A DNA stretch of 64,000 nucleotides, from the NCBI RefSeq assembly GCF_016817355.1, contig NZ_JADOTT010000008.1:74003-138002 (forward strand), in the 5' to 3' direction. A program made the position numbers and the translations under genes. The notes below the pieces were generated by a model. That model was not told the DNA's origin. It made no database searches and worked only from the letters and a program-made list of their open reading frames with translations. Within the stretch, counting starts at the first letter, position 1. Every line of letters starts with the position of its first letter. Positions 7,308-15,302 of the stretch are shown in pieces. This stretch comes from Maricaulis parjimensis (GTDB taxonomy: Bacteria > Pseudomonadota > Alphaproteobacteria > Caulobacterales > Maricaulaceae).

Positions 7308-9593
7308 TCACGGCAAATCCCGCAGGAAGCTCTCCACCACTTTCTTCTCACCCGCCTTGTCGAAGCGGACGGTGTATTTACTGCCGTCGGCTTTCTTGAC
7401 GACGCCATAGCCGAACTTGTCGTGGAAGACGCGGTCGCCGGATTTCCAGCGGCCGTTTTCATCGCCGCTTTCGATCAGGGTGGCCTTGGCATTGATGGTG
7501 GGCGCGGCGGAGCGGCGGCCTTCGGCCTGGCTGGCCTGATAGCGTTTCCAGCCGGGGCTGGAATAGCTGGACGCGCTGGCATCAGCGGTCTGGCGCACGC
7601 TCTCGAAGCCGGGGCCGCCATCATAATAGCCGGTCTCCGACTTGGCCTCGACATGATCCATCGGCAGCTCGTCGATGAAGCGGCTCGGGATCACGGTTTG
7701 CCAGCGGCCATAGATCATGCGGTTGGCGGTGAAGGTGATGATGGCGCGTTCGCGGGCACGGGTGATGCCGACATAGGCCAGGCGGCGTTCTTCCTCGAGC
7801 GAGCGTGTGCCGCCTTCATCCAGTGAGCGCTGGGAGGGGAAGACGGTCTCTTCCCAGCCCGGCAGGAAGACGAGCGGGAATTCCAGACCCTTGGCGCCGT
7901 GCAGCGTCATCAGGGAGACCTCGTCCTCATCCGGGGCGCGATCGGCATCGGTGAGCAGGGCGACGTGTTCCAGATAGGCTTCCAGCGTGTCGTACTCGCC
8001 CATGGAGCGGACGAGTTCCTTGAGGTTTTCCAGCCGGCCGGCGGCCTGGGGCGTCTTGTCCTCGCGCCACATGGCGGTATAGCCGCTTTCATCCAGCACG
8101 ATCTCGGCGAGCTCATCTAGGCGCGATTGCCCGGCCTGTTCGCGCCAGCGATCCATGTCGCGCAGGAAGACGGTGAGGGCGGTGCGGGCCTTGCCGCGGA
8201 TCTCGTCCGTACCGACCATGATGCGGGCGGCCTCGGTCATGGAGACCTGCATCTGGCGCGCCGTCATGGCGATCTTCTGGACGCTGGTATCACCAATGCC
8301 GCGCTTGGGCGTGTTGACGATGCGCTCGAAGGCGAGATCATCCTCCGGCGAGCGGACCAGGCGCAGATAGGCATGAGCGTCGCGCACTTCGGCGCGTTCG
8401 AAGAAGCGCGGTCCGCCGATCACCTTGTAGGGCAGGCCCAGCATGATGAAACGGTCTTCAAAGGCCCGCATCTGCCAGGCCGCGCGGACCAGGACGGCGG
8501 TGTCGGAATAGGCGCGGCCGCCGGAGACCCAGTTCTCGATCTCCTCGGCGACATAGCGGGCCTCGGCCTCGCCATCCCAGATGCCGCGCACCTGGACTTT
8601 CTCGCCGGCCTCATCCTCGGTCCACAGCGTCTTGCCCAGGCGCGAGCGGTTGGCCGCGATCAGGCCGGAGGCGGCACCCAAGATATGAGCGGTGGAGCGG
8701 TAATTGCGTTCCAGGCGGATCACTTCGGCGCCCGGGAAGTCCTTCTCGAAGCGAAGGATGTTGTCGACCTCGGCGCCGCGCCAGCCATAGATGGACTGGT
8801 CGTCATCGCCCACGCAGCAGATATTCCCCGTGCCCTGGGCCAGAAGGCGCAGCCAGAGATATTGGGCGATATTGGTGTCCTGGTATTCGTCGACGAGGAG
8901 ATAGCGGAACTTGGCGTGATAGGTCGCCAGCACGTCCGGATTGTCCTTGAAGATGTGCAGGGTGTGCAGGAGAAGATCGCCGAAATCGCAGCAATTGAGC
9001 TGTTTCAGGCGCTCCTGGTAGATCTGGTAGAGACCCTGTCCGCGCCCCTCCGCGAAGGACCATTTGTCCTCTTCATTGAGCTGGTCGGGCAGGAGGCCGC
9101 GGTTTTTCCAGCCATCGATGAGCGAGGCGAGATGGCGCGGCGTCCAACGCTTCTCGTCGATATTCTCCGCCTGGATGATCTGTTTCAAAAGGCGCAGCTG
9201 GTCGTCGGTATCGAGGATGGTGAAGCCGGATTTCAGATCCACCAGTTCGGCATGGCGGCGCAGGATCTGGGCAGAGACGGAGTGGAAGGTGCCCAGCCAG
9301 GGCACGCCCTCGACAGCCTCGCCGATGATCTGGCCGACCCGTTCCTTCATCTCCCGTGCAGCCTTGTTGGTGAAGGTCACAGCGAGGATTTCCCAGGGCC
9401 GCGCCCGTCCGGTCGCCAGGATATGCGCCAGCCGCGTCGTCAGAACACGCGTCTTGCCCGTGCCGGCCCCCGCCAGCACCAGAACCGGCCCGTCCAGCGC
9501 TTCCACGGCGGCACGCTGTTCGGCGTTCAGCCCTTCAAGATACGGCGTCGGCGGCGCGGGGCGCGCCATGTCTGAGATGGAAAGATTGGACAT
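7308..9593 (-). CDS. uvrD: UvrD/PcrA-type superfamily 1A DNA helicase
   Basis: This 761-aa 3'-5' DNA helicase would act in nucleotide-excision and mismatch repair and in clearing replication or recombination intermediates. The full set of SF1A motifs is visible: GAGTGKT (Walker A), LLVDEYQDTN (motif II), GDDDQSIYGWRGA (III), LERNYRST (IV), VSLMTLHGAKGLEFPLVFLP (V), and RRLAYVGITRARE (VI). The C-terminus carries the short Tudor-like tail typical of PcrA/UvrD (GDRVFHDKFGYGVV...KYTVRFD), which contacts RNA polymerase in other species. Length is normal. No clear Shine-Dalgarno precedes the ATG at 9593; ATG 9569 is an alternative. Confidence 0.95.
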   Translation of the reverse strand: MSNLSISDMARPAPPTPYLEGLNAEQRAAVEALDGPVLVLAGAGTGKTRVLTTRLAHILATGRARPWEILAVTFTNKAAREMKERVGQIIGEAVEGVPWLGTFHSVSAQILRRHAELVDLKSGFTILDTDDQLRLLKQIIQAENIDEKRWTPRHLASLIDGWKNRGLLPDQLNEEDKWSFAEGRGQGLYQIYQERLKQLNCCDFGDLLLHTLHIFKDNPDVLATYHAKFRYLLVDEYQDTNIAQYLWLRLLAQGTGNICCVGDDDQSIYGWRGAEVDNILRFEKDFPGAEVIRLERNYRSTAHILGAASGLIAANRSRLGKTLWTEDEAGEKVQVRGIWDGEAEARYVAEEIENWVSGGRAYSDTAVLVRAAWQMRAFEDRFIMLGLPYKVIGGPRFFERAEVRDAHAYLRLVRSPEDDLAFERIVNTPKRGIGDTSVQKIAMTARQMQVSMTEAARIMVGTDEIRGKARTALTVFLRDMDRWREQAGQSRLDELAEIVLDESGYTAMWREDKTPQAAGRLENLKELVRSMGEYDTLEAYLEHVALLTDADRAPDEDEVSLMTLHGAKGLEFPLVFLPGWEETVFPSQRSLDEGGTRSLEEERRLAYVGITRARERAIITFTANRMIYGRWQTVIPSRFIDELPMDHVEAKSETGYYDGGPGFESVRQTADASASSYSSPGWKRYQASQAEGRRSAAPTINAKATLIESGDENGRWKSGDRVFHDKFGYGVVKKADGSKYTVRFDKAGEKKVVESFLRDLP

Positions 9594-9670
9594 TGCAATC
9601 CGAACGTTTGCCCGAGTGATTCAATCCGTCATACTGGACCGATTGGCGCCCGATCCCAAGGGAGAGATGT

Positions 9671-10423
9671 GTGATTGTTCGAGTTTTGTTCGCTTTGTTC
9701 GGATTTGTCGGGATGACGGGTGCCGTGAATGCCGAAGGTGAGCCTGTCCTGACGATCTTCACACTGCCATCTGGTTCGAATGACGCGTTGAACCCGCTTC
9801 ACTGCCATGCGTCAGAGCCGCGTTTCTGGCTGGATGCTGAAACCGAGATACTGGTCAGCGGGCATTTGGTCGCCGAAGAGCCAAGACTGATCTTGTATGC
9901 GCGCCGTGGAGACAGGCGTGAGCTGGAGGCCGTGTGGAACGGTTCTGTCGGGCATGATTATCCGTTGATCGGGGCCTTGTTCAGCCTGGCCACTCTGGAT
10001 CTCAATGATGATGGTCAGGCTGAACTTTTACTCACGCAGGCGGGATTTCACGGTGGTCCCACCCACGTTCTGAGCCGTTTGGCCCACGGCGAGTGGCGGC
10101 ATGTTTTGACGGTGCGCGGGTCCTCACTGCTTGGAGAAGATCGGCGAACGGGTTTCGAACGGGTAGAGGGCGGTTTGCGATTGTGGGGGGCGACTGCCTC
10201 CTACCCCGATGCGTGTTGGCAGTGGGAAGCGGGAGACCCAATCGAGGCCTTCTCCCTGCGAGCGGATCGCTGCGGTCACGCCGCCGAAGAGGGAACGGAA
10301 CTCGGGGAGACCGTGGGGATGATCATTATTGCCCCGCCGGAAGAAAGTGCGCGTTTGCTCGCTGAGGCAGAAGAGCAGCTGGACCAGCAGGGCGTGTCAG
10401 TCTCCTGTGATGAGGTTGAATGA
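9671..10423 (+). CDS. Exported protein of unknown function with one FG-GAP-like segment
   Basis: This 250-aa product has a signal peptide (VRVLFALFGFVGMTGAVNA, cleavage near residue 22). The mature part contains LATLDLNDDGQAELLL, a pattern like the calcium-binding turns in FG-GAP/VCBS-type proteins, followed by a beta-rich stretch. There are only two or three cysteines and no membrane anchor. The start is a GTG at 9671 after GGGAGAG. The gene is divergent from uvrD and ends 8 bp before a REP-like repeat. Function is not recognisable. Confidence 0.65.
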   Translation: MIVRVLFALFGFVGMTGAVNAEGEPVLTIFTLPSGSNDALNPLHCHASEPRFWLDAETEILVSGHLVAEEPRLILYARRGDRRELEAVWNGSVGHDYPLIGALFSLATLDLNDDGQAELLLTQAGFHGGPTHVLSRLAHGEWRHVLTVRGSSLLGEDRRTGFERVEGGLRLWGATASYPDACWQWEAGDPIEAFSLRADRCGHAAEEGTELGETVGMIIIAPPEESARLLAEAEEQLDQQGVSVSCDEVE

Positions 10424-10430
10424 CTTTCCG

Positions 10431-10494
10431 TTGGCCCCGGAACGCGCTGCGCGCGTCCGGGGGAAAAGAGGTGCTTTGCGCGTCCGGGGGAATT
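10431..10494. repeat. REP-like palindrome, copy 3 (forward) plus partial copy
   Basis: The full unit spans 10431-10468, beginning TTGGCCCCGGAACGCGC and ending GCGCGTCCGGGGGAAAAG. A second right half, GCGCGTCCGGGGGAATT, follows at about 10478-10494, as if part of the unit had been duplicated. It begins directly after the stop codon of the preceding gene. Confidence 0.8.
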
Positions 10495-10536
10495 GCTCTT
10501 GTATATGGTCGAGTGGAGTTGTTTGCAGGACAAACT

Positions 10537-10573
10537 CCGTTTTTCCCGGACGCGCGCAGCGCGTTCCGGGACC
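10537..10573. repeat. REP-like palindrome, copy 4 (reverse)
   Basis: The unit reads GTTTTTCCCGGACGCGCG then CAGCGCGTTCCGGGACC, an exact mirror of the forward unit over about 25 positions. It lies 30 bp beyond the stop codon of the GIY-YIG gene (stop at 10603) and is the left bracket around that gene, copy 5 at 11021 being the right one. Confidence 0.8.
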
Positions 10574-10602
10574 TGCGTTGGGCTTACCGTTGCAGGATGA
10601 TT

Positions 10603-10944
10603 TCAGTCGGTGAGTGAGCTCACGGTGGGAATGGCGTCGTCGAAGTCGCCTCGGATATCGAACCATAGGTCTTTCCAGCCGGGGTTCATGGCTTCGATGA
10701 GGTTGATCTTCCAGGCGCGGCGCCAGCGTTTGATCAGATATTCCCGGCGGGCGGCGGATTCGAAGCCGTCATGCCATTCGAACCAGACCAGCTGCTTGAT
10801 GTCATGGCGTTTGGTGTGGCCGGGGATGGCGCCGGTGCGATGTTGCCAGGTGCGCCAGACGAGGTTCTGGGTGCGGCCGACATAGAAGGCCCCCCGGGGG
10901 TGGGTGGCCATGATGTAGACGGCTTCGGGGGCGAGCATGGTCAT
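10603..10944 (-). CDS. GIY-YIG nuclease family protein
   Basis: This is a 113-aa single-domain GIY-YIG protein. The signature appears as AVYIMATHPRGAFYVGRTQNL (VYI and YVG being the GIY and YIG equivalents), followed by the catalytic-type Arg (LVWRTWQH), the YLIKRWRRAWKINLIE helix carrying a Glu, and a terminal NPGWKDLW. Free-standing small GIY-YIG proteins of this type (URI/UPF0213-like) are common in alphaproteobacteria and mostly uncharacterised. A DNA-cleavage role is inferred from the family. The start could be ATG 10944 or 10938; neither has a clear ribosome site. A perfect inverted repeat overlaps the start, and inverted REP-like units flank the gene. Confidence 0.88.
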   Translation of the reverse strand: MTMLAPEAVYIMATHPRGAFYVGRTQNLVWRTWQHRTGAIPGHTKRHDIKQLVWFEWHDGFESAARREYLIKRWRRAWKINLIEAMNPGWKDLWFDIRGDFDDAIPTVSSLTD

Positions 10945-10961
10945 GCAATTTATAATTGCAT
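10943..10961. promoter_or_regulatory. AT-rich inverted repeat over the GIY-YIG start codon
   Basis: ATGCAATT (10943-10950), TAT, AATTGCAT (10954-10961) is a perfect 8-bp-arm palindrome in otherwise GC-rich DNA. It covers the first ATG of the GIY-YIG gene, so it could be an operator or an RNA hairpin masking the start. Inferred only from symmetry and position. Confidence 0.4.
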
Positions 10962-11020
10962 TGTATGGCGGTTTCCACAATCGCGGGATTTCTTCTGGTG
11001 ATGAGGCGTGTTGGGGGTGG

Positions 11021-11060
11021 TTGGCCCCGGAACGCGCTGCGCGCGTCCGGGGAAAATGGC
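11021..11060. repeat. REP-like palindrome, copy 5 (forward)
   Basis: It begins TTGGCCCCGGAACGCGCTGC and continues GCGCGTCCGGGGAAAATGGC, identical to copy 3 over the first 34 positions apart from one G in the right arm. It abuts the 3' end of the hemerythrin gene (stop at 11065) and lies upstream of the GIY-YIG start. Confidence 0.8.
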
Positions 11061-11064
11061 AGGT

Positions 11065-11475
11065 TCAGCCCGCCTTCTTCAACTGATCCGCTTTCGGGCC
11101 GTATTTCATGTCGATGCCCTTGATGTGGGCGGTGAGCCAGAGTTTGAGGAACATCAGGAATTTGTCCGGGAGGACGCCGTTGGCGGCGCGGATGTCGGTG
11201 GCGTAACCGGTGTATTTTTCCAGCAGGTCCTTGTGGATCAGCTTGTGGGTGGCCAGACCGGAATAGCCGGTCTGCTCCATGTATCGCTCCTCGTCGCGGA
11301 AATGGTCGATCGTGACCTGGGCGAGATCGTCGACGAGTTTGATGACGGGCGCGCCGGTCTGGCCGGCGGTGGAGGCGTCATGGATGCGGTTCATCAGATC
11401 GAGGATCTGCTTGTGTTCGTCATTCATCGCCTCGACGCCAACGTCGAGATCGCTGTTCCATTCCATGATCGGCAT
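11065..11475 (-). CDS. Bacteriohemerythrin
   Basis: This 136-aa single-domain hemerythrin is a four-helix bundle with a di-iron site that binds O2 (or senses or buffers it). All seven canonical ligands are present: H21, H58 and E62 (DHFRDEE), H77 and H81 (HKLIH), H117 and D122 (HIKGID). The product is cytoplasmic, with no signal peptide and no fused signalling domain. The TWMEWNxxLxVG-like opening (IMEWNSDLDVGVEAM) is standard for the family. The gene is alone on its strand between a REP-like unit and an unknown gene, so a role in O2 supply or protection is likely but not shown by context. Confidence 0.93.
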   Translation of the reverse strand: MPIMEWNSDLDVGVEAMNDEHKQILDLMNRIHDASTAGQTGAPVIKLVDDLAQVTIDHFRDEERYMEQTGYSGLATHKLIHKDLLEKYTGYATDIRAANGVLPDKFLMFLKLWLTAHIKGIDMKYGPKADQLKKAG

Positions 11476-11579
11476 GACCGGTCTCCTGATTTGTCCCGGT
11501 CAGTTGCCGTATCCTGACTGAATTTGTGGTTAATCGGCTGTGGCGGATTTGAACGGCCGGGTGCGGCAAAATCGCCCGC

Positions 11580-11933
11580 TCAGGCGGCTGCGCGCGGGGC
11601 CTCGCCGGGCAGGGTTTCAACGAGCTGGAAGAAGCTGTCATCGAGTTCGCCATTGCGGCTGGCGATCGTGTTGAAGGCTTCGCTGAGCTGGAGGAAGAAG
11701 CGATCCGATTCCGGGCAGCAGGCGGGCCGCGCCCTACCGTTTTCATCGCAGCGATAGGTGAGGATATCCTCGGCCAGGCAGGTGAGTTCATTGACCAGGG
11801 CGAGGATGAGCGGGCCTTCGGCAGAGCGGGCATGGGCCTCGCGCAGGGCGTCCAGCGTGCGGGTGTATTCGCGGGCCCGGAAGGCGGCGAAGTCCGTGAC
11901 ATTGGAGGCGGAAGCGGGCTGGTTGCTCGACAT
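11580..11933 (-). CDS. Conserved-looking 117-aa protein, function unknown
   Basis: This predicted soluble protein is mostly helical, with three cysteines clustered mid-protein (YRCDENGRARPACCPESD). That cluster could bind a metal or form a disulfide. It has no signal peptide. It follows the 176-aa gene (12118-12648) on the same strand at a 184-bp distance and precedes the hemerythrin gene. No ribosome site is evident upstream of the ATG at 11933. Coding is supported by an uninterrupted frame with normal composition; no family recognised. Confidence 0.55.
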   Translation of the reverse strand: MSSNQPASASNVTDFAAFRAREYTRTLDALREAHARSAEGPLILALVNELTCLAEDILTYRCDENGRARPACCPESDRFFLQLSEAFNTIASRNGELDDSFFQLVETLPGEAPRAAA

Positions 11934-12117
11934 GACTACACCGTTTTCAATGCGTGCCGGCAGGCATGCAGGGACGAATTTCCCGGCCGGGGAGGGCGGC
12001 GCCGACGGATAGCGTACTCATATAATATGAAGGTGCGTGTGTTCGCCGTCACGCCGCGTCGACGATCCGTCTGCCGGTCTTTCGTGACAGGATTAAGCGC
12101 GGCTGAAGAGCCGGGTG

Positions 12118-12648
12118 TCAGCCGAACAGGGCGTCGACATCGGCCTGGGCCGCGTCTTCGCCAAAACTGTCCTCGCCATCGATCCGGCCGTGAATGGCGC
12201 CGGAGGCGGCCCCGATCAGCGGTTTGATCTCGTCGGTGGCAAGACGGGCGATGCGGGCGCAGGTGTCGGCACCGGTATCCCCGCGCAGCGCGTCCTGGGC
12301 ATCTATGACTTCGCTGTTGATCTGCAGGATCAGGGTTTCCAGATGGGCGCGGATCGCGTTGGGGGCTGCGCCATAGGCCTGCACAGCGAGGTCCTTGTCC
12401 TTGAAACCGGATTGCAGGAAGTGGCCGCAATAATCGACCGGTTCCCAGTCCAGCACATCCTCGGCGCAATCGGGCATGTCCGGCAGCATTTCCATCAGCA
12501 TGACCACTTCATTGAAGTGGTTGAGATAGTCGGTCGCCAGTCCGGTATCGGGATTGATATTGGCCGCACGCAGGGCGTCCGCGCTCAGCGCGCCCTGTCC
12601 GAGGGAGAACGCGCTCCCCGTTTCCACGTGCAACCCACCCTGTGTCAT
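12118..12648 (-). CDS. 176-aa soluble protein, function unknown
   Basis: This acidic, largely helical protein lacks a signal peptide and membrane segments. A notable stretch is LNHFNEVVMLMEMLPDMP followed by WEPVDYCGHFLQSGFKD, which looks like a structured domain rather than filler. The last 60 residues are again helical (IARLATDEIKPLI). I do not recognise the family. The gene lies between the ClC gene and the 117-aa gene, all on the minus strand, but the gaps (79 and 184 bp) allow separate transcription. Confidence 0.6.
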   Translation of the reverse strand: MTQGGLHVETGSAFSLGQGALSADALRAANINPDTGLATDYLNHFNEVVMLMEMLPDMPDCAEDVLDWEPVDYCGHFLQSGFKDKDLAVQAYGAAPNAIRAHLETLILQINSEVIDAQDALRGDTGADTCARIARLATDEIKPLIGAASGAIHGRIDGEDSFGEDAAQADVDALFG

Positions 12649-12727
12649 GGGGCAAGCCTAGGCCAGACATCCTTTCCAGAGCGCTAACCGTGCTGACATG
12701 AAGGACAAATCCGAGCCGGAGCAGGGA

Positions 12728-14431
12728 TCAGCGGTGTTCTTCTTCGCTGATTTCCGCGAGGCGGCGGGCATAGGCGGCCTGGGCATCGGCCTTGGTCACC
12801 ACGCCGATAATGGGCTGGTCGCCACCGCGGCCGCGGACGGCGGCGCTGTCGACCTGTTCGGCGTCGAGCACGCCCAGCGTCCGGCCGAGCGTGTCATCCT
12901 CGAAGACGACGGTGCTGTCGGAAATCTCCGACCGGCCCCAATCATCCAGCGGGACCATGACATCGCGGGTGCGGATGGTCTGCAGGATGAGGCGGCCAGA
13001 CCCGCCGGAAACGTCGAACCCCTTGCGCTGGACCTGGAGCTGGAACAGCGAGCCACCCAGTGCAGACTGGGCCAGGACGGTGGCCAGGGAAACGGAGAGA
13101 AGGACGGCGACGGAGGCCTCATAGCTGGAGGTCAGCTCGAACACGATCAGCGTGGTGGAGAGCGGCGCGCCCAGCACGGCACCGGAGACCGCGCCCATGC
13201 CGATCACCGCGAAGAAGCCGGGGCCAGCGGTCTGGTCGCCCAGGGCGAGGCCTGCCAGAAGGCCGAAGGCCGATCCCAGCATGGCGCCGAGATAGAGGGA
13301 GGGCGAAAACACGCCGCCGCCAAAGCGGAAGCCCAGCGTGATCACGGTGGCCAGCGTCTTCATACCGATCAGCAGCAAGAGCAGGGCGAGCCCGTATTCA
13401 GTGCGCAGGGCATTGGAGGTGGCCTCATAGCCGACGCCGAGGATTTCCGGGGCAATCAGGGCCATCAGGCCGATCAGCAGACCACCGGGCAGGGGCAGGA
13501 TCCAGAGCGGAATGCCCCGCTTCTCGCACCATTGGGCGATGCGGGCGGGCAGGAAAATCGCGCCGCGATTGAACAGGATGGCTAGGCCGGCTGCGGCGAC
13601 GCCGAGCATGGCGGCCAGCGGGAAGTCCCAGACCGTGGCAGCCCCCATTTCCGGCAGGCCGAAGACCGGATCCTGTCCGAGATGGTGGCGGACGATCAGG
13701 GCCCCGATGATCGAGGCGGAAGCGACCGGCGCGATGGAGCGCAGGGCGTAATGGCCCAGGATCACCTCGAAGGCGAAAAGGGCACCGGCGACGGGCGCGT
13801 TGAAGCTGGCGGAAACCGCGGCCGCGGCACCGCAGGCCAGCAGGACACGGCTGCCGCGGGCGGGCATGTCGAGCCATTTGCCCAGGGCTGCGGCGAGTGA
13901 TGCGCCGAGATGGACTGCGGGGCCTTCGCGGCCGGCACTGGCGCCACCGCCCAGGGAAATGGCCGAGAGCACGGCGGAATAGAGGCCGGATTTCAGATCA
14001 ATGCGGCCGGCCTTCACGGCGCGCGCCTCGATCACATCGGCCACGCCCTGGCTGCGGGCTTCCGGGGTCAGGTTGAGACGCAGGCCGAGCCAGAGACCGA
14101 AAGCGACCAGCGCACCGGTGGCCAGGGGAATGAGGATGACGCGCCAGGGCGGCAGATGGGCCGCCGCGGAAGCGAGGTGGATTTCGGTGACGCCGAAGGC
14201 GGTCTGTTCAACAAAGGAAATGCCCAGGCGCAGGCCCAGCGTGGCATAGCCGGCAATCACGCCGATCAGAATGCCCAGCGCCCATAGCGCCGGACCCCGT
14301 CCGCCCCTGATCGCGCTGACGAGCCGTTCAAGCCAGACCGAGATTTGCCCTGAGTCGCTCACCCGATTGGTTTCACTGCCAAAAGCGGGCGCGGTCAAGC
14401 GTGACCCGCGATCGGGTTGACATGAAACCAT
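12728..14431 (-). CDS. ClC-family chloride channel/antiporter with reduced CBS tail
   Basis: This 567-aa inner-membrane protein has about 18 ClC helices between residues 48 and 455. The gating glutamate lies in GREGP (167-171, E169), and the chloride-site motif GxFxP is present as GGGVFSPSLYLGA. The GSGIP selectivity loop is altered to RSQGV. The cytoplasmic C-terminus (about 465-567) keeps only one recognisable CBS-like unit (TLGRTLGVLDAEQ...GVVTKADA); a first unit is reduced to RTRDVMVPLDDW. The ATG at 14431 has an AGGA 6 nt upstream and lies inside the ArsR-type palindrome; GTG 14362 is an alternative start. Transport mode (channel or 2Cl-/H+ exchange) cannot be settled from sequence. Confidence 0.9.
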   Translation of the reverse strand: MVSCQPDRGSRLTAPAFGSETNRVSDSGQISVWLERLVSAIRGGRGPALWALGILIGVIAGYATLGLRLGISFVEQTAFGVTEIHLASAAAHLPPWRVILIPLATGALVAFGLWLGLRLNLTPEARSQGVADVIEARAVKAGRIDLKSGLYSAVLSAISLGGGASAGREGPAVHLGASLAAALGKWLDMPARGSRVLLACGAAAAVSASFNAPVAGALFAFEVILGHYALRSIAPVASASIIGALIVRHHLGQDPVFGLPEMGAATVWDFPLAAMLGVAAAGLAILFNRGAIFLPARIAQWCEKRGIPLWILPLPGGLLIGLMALIAPEILGVGYEATSNALRTEYGLALLLLLIGMKTLATVITLGFRFGGGVFSPSLYLGAMLGSAFGLLAGLALGDQTAGPGFFAVIGMGAVSGAVLGAPLSTTLIVFELTSSYEASVAVLLSVSLATVLAQSALGGSLFQLQVQRKGFDVSGGSGRLILQTIRTRDVMVPLDDWGRSEISDSTVVFEDDTLGRTLGVLDAEQVDSAAVRGRGGDQPIIGVVTKADAQAAYARRLAEISEEEHR

Positions 14432-14465
14432 TTAGTTTCCTATAAAAGAAACCAAATGGTTTCAT
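14422..14465. promoter_or_regulatory. Long inverted repeat, probable ArsR operator between clcA-like and arsR genes
   Basis: The left arm ATGAAACCATTTAGTTTC (14422-14439) and right arm GAAACCAAATGGTTTCAT (14448-14465) match at 17 of 18 positions around an 8-bp AT-rich spacer (CTATAAAA). It lies 13 bp before the ArsR start codon at 14479 and covers the ClC start. Each arm carries GAAACCA-type half-sites facing one another, as expected for a dimeric winged-helix repressor. AT-rich DNA in a GC-rich genome suggests promoter elements here as well. Confidence 0.75.
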
Positions 14466-14478
14466 ATTGGAGGCGGGC

Positions 14479-14811
14479 ATGACACCCAACCCCGTTCAGG
14501 CACCGGATGTCTTCCGGGCCATCGCTGATCCGACACGGCGCGCCATCCTGGGCTTGCTGGCCGAGCAGGCGCTGAGTGTGGGCGATGTTGCAGAGCGGTT
14601 CGAGATGAGCCGGCCGGCGGTGGCCAAGCATCTCAAGGTGCTCAGCGATGGCGGGCTGGTGGAGGTGGAGGTTCGCGGGCGCAGCCGGATCAACCGGCTG
14701 AATGCAGCCCCGCTGGCGGATATTGCCGGCTGGCTCGCCCGGTTCGAAGGCTTCTGGGACGACAAACTGACGGCATTGAAACAGGAAGTGGAGGGTGAAA
14801 ATGACCAGTGA
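14479..14811 (+). CDS. ArsR-family winged-helix transcriptional regulator
   Basis: This 110-aa repressor has the ArsR/SmtB core: FRAIADPTRRAILGLLAEQ (alpha1-2), then LSVGDVAERFEMSRPAVAKH (recognition HTH) and LKVLSDGGLVEVEVRGR (wing). No metal-binding ELCVCDL motif is present, so it belongs to the non-metal ArsR group usually paired with an AHSA1/SRPBCC gene, which follows with an 11-bp overlap. The ATG at 14479 has GGAGG at 14469-14473. The long palindrome just upstream is its likely autoregulatory site. Confidence 0.9.
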   Translation: MTPNPVQAPDVFRAIADPTRRAILGLLAEQALSVGDVAERFEMSRPAVAKHLKVLSDGGLVEVEVRGRSRINRLNAAPLADIAGWLARFEGFWDDKLTALKQEVEGENDQ

Positions 14812-15238
14812 AGCGATTGAGAAAAGCGTTTTGTTGAAGGCTCCGCCGGCACGGGTCTGGGCCTTTCTGACCGAGCCGGACTTGCTGGGCCGCTGGTTCC
14901 ATCCTTCCGACCGGGCCCTGACCGAGCCGGGCCCCTATGTGTTCTGGAAGAATGCCGAGACCGAGGGGCAGCGCCATTGCTGGGGCGAGGTGCTGGAAGT
15001 CGAGCCGGGACGGCGACTGGTCTACACTTTCACCCATGAATGGCTGGGCGGGCATCCCACGCGCGTGGAATGGAGCCTGGAAGCGGTCGGCGAGGGGACG
15101 CGGTTGCGCCTGGTCCATGACGGATTTGCCGGCGCGCCGGTGGATAGTTTCGACTCCCTGTTCGGTCATGATGAGGGCTGGGGCGAGCACCTCACCACGC
15201 TGCGCAACCGGGTCGGCGTGCCGGAAACGGTGGCCTGA
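14801..15238 (+). CDS. SRPBCC/AHSA1-family protein
   Basis: This 145-aa protein has the helix-grip fold of the AHSA1 (activator of Hsp90 ATPase homologue 1-like) family. It opens with EKSVLLKAPPARVWAFLTEP and ends with the long C-terminal helix region (FGHDEGWGEHLTTLRNRV). Such proteins bind hydrophobic ligands in a central cavity. The start codon overlaps the arsR end, so the two are translationally coupled, an arrangement seen in many bacteria in which the ArsR partner controls the pair. The actual ligand is unknown. Confidence 0.88.
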   Translation: MTSEAIEKSVLLKAPPARVWAFLTEPDLLGRWFHPSDRALTEPGPYVFWKNAETEGQRHCWGEVLEVEPGRRLVYTFTHEWLGGHPTRVEWSLEAVGEGTRLRLVHDGFAGAPVDSFDSLFGHDEGWGEHLTTLRNRVGVPETVA

Positions 15239-15302
15239 CCGGCAAAGGCTTGCGCCCGGGCGCGGGCTGATTAAGGTGCGGGGCGAAGTTGGGGAGGCGG
15301 AC

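Noticed and set aside
9671..10423. Possible pseudogene status of the exported 250-aa protein
   Set aside because: The frame is intact with a signal peptide and a plausible end. Nearness to repeats alone is not evidence of decay.
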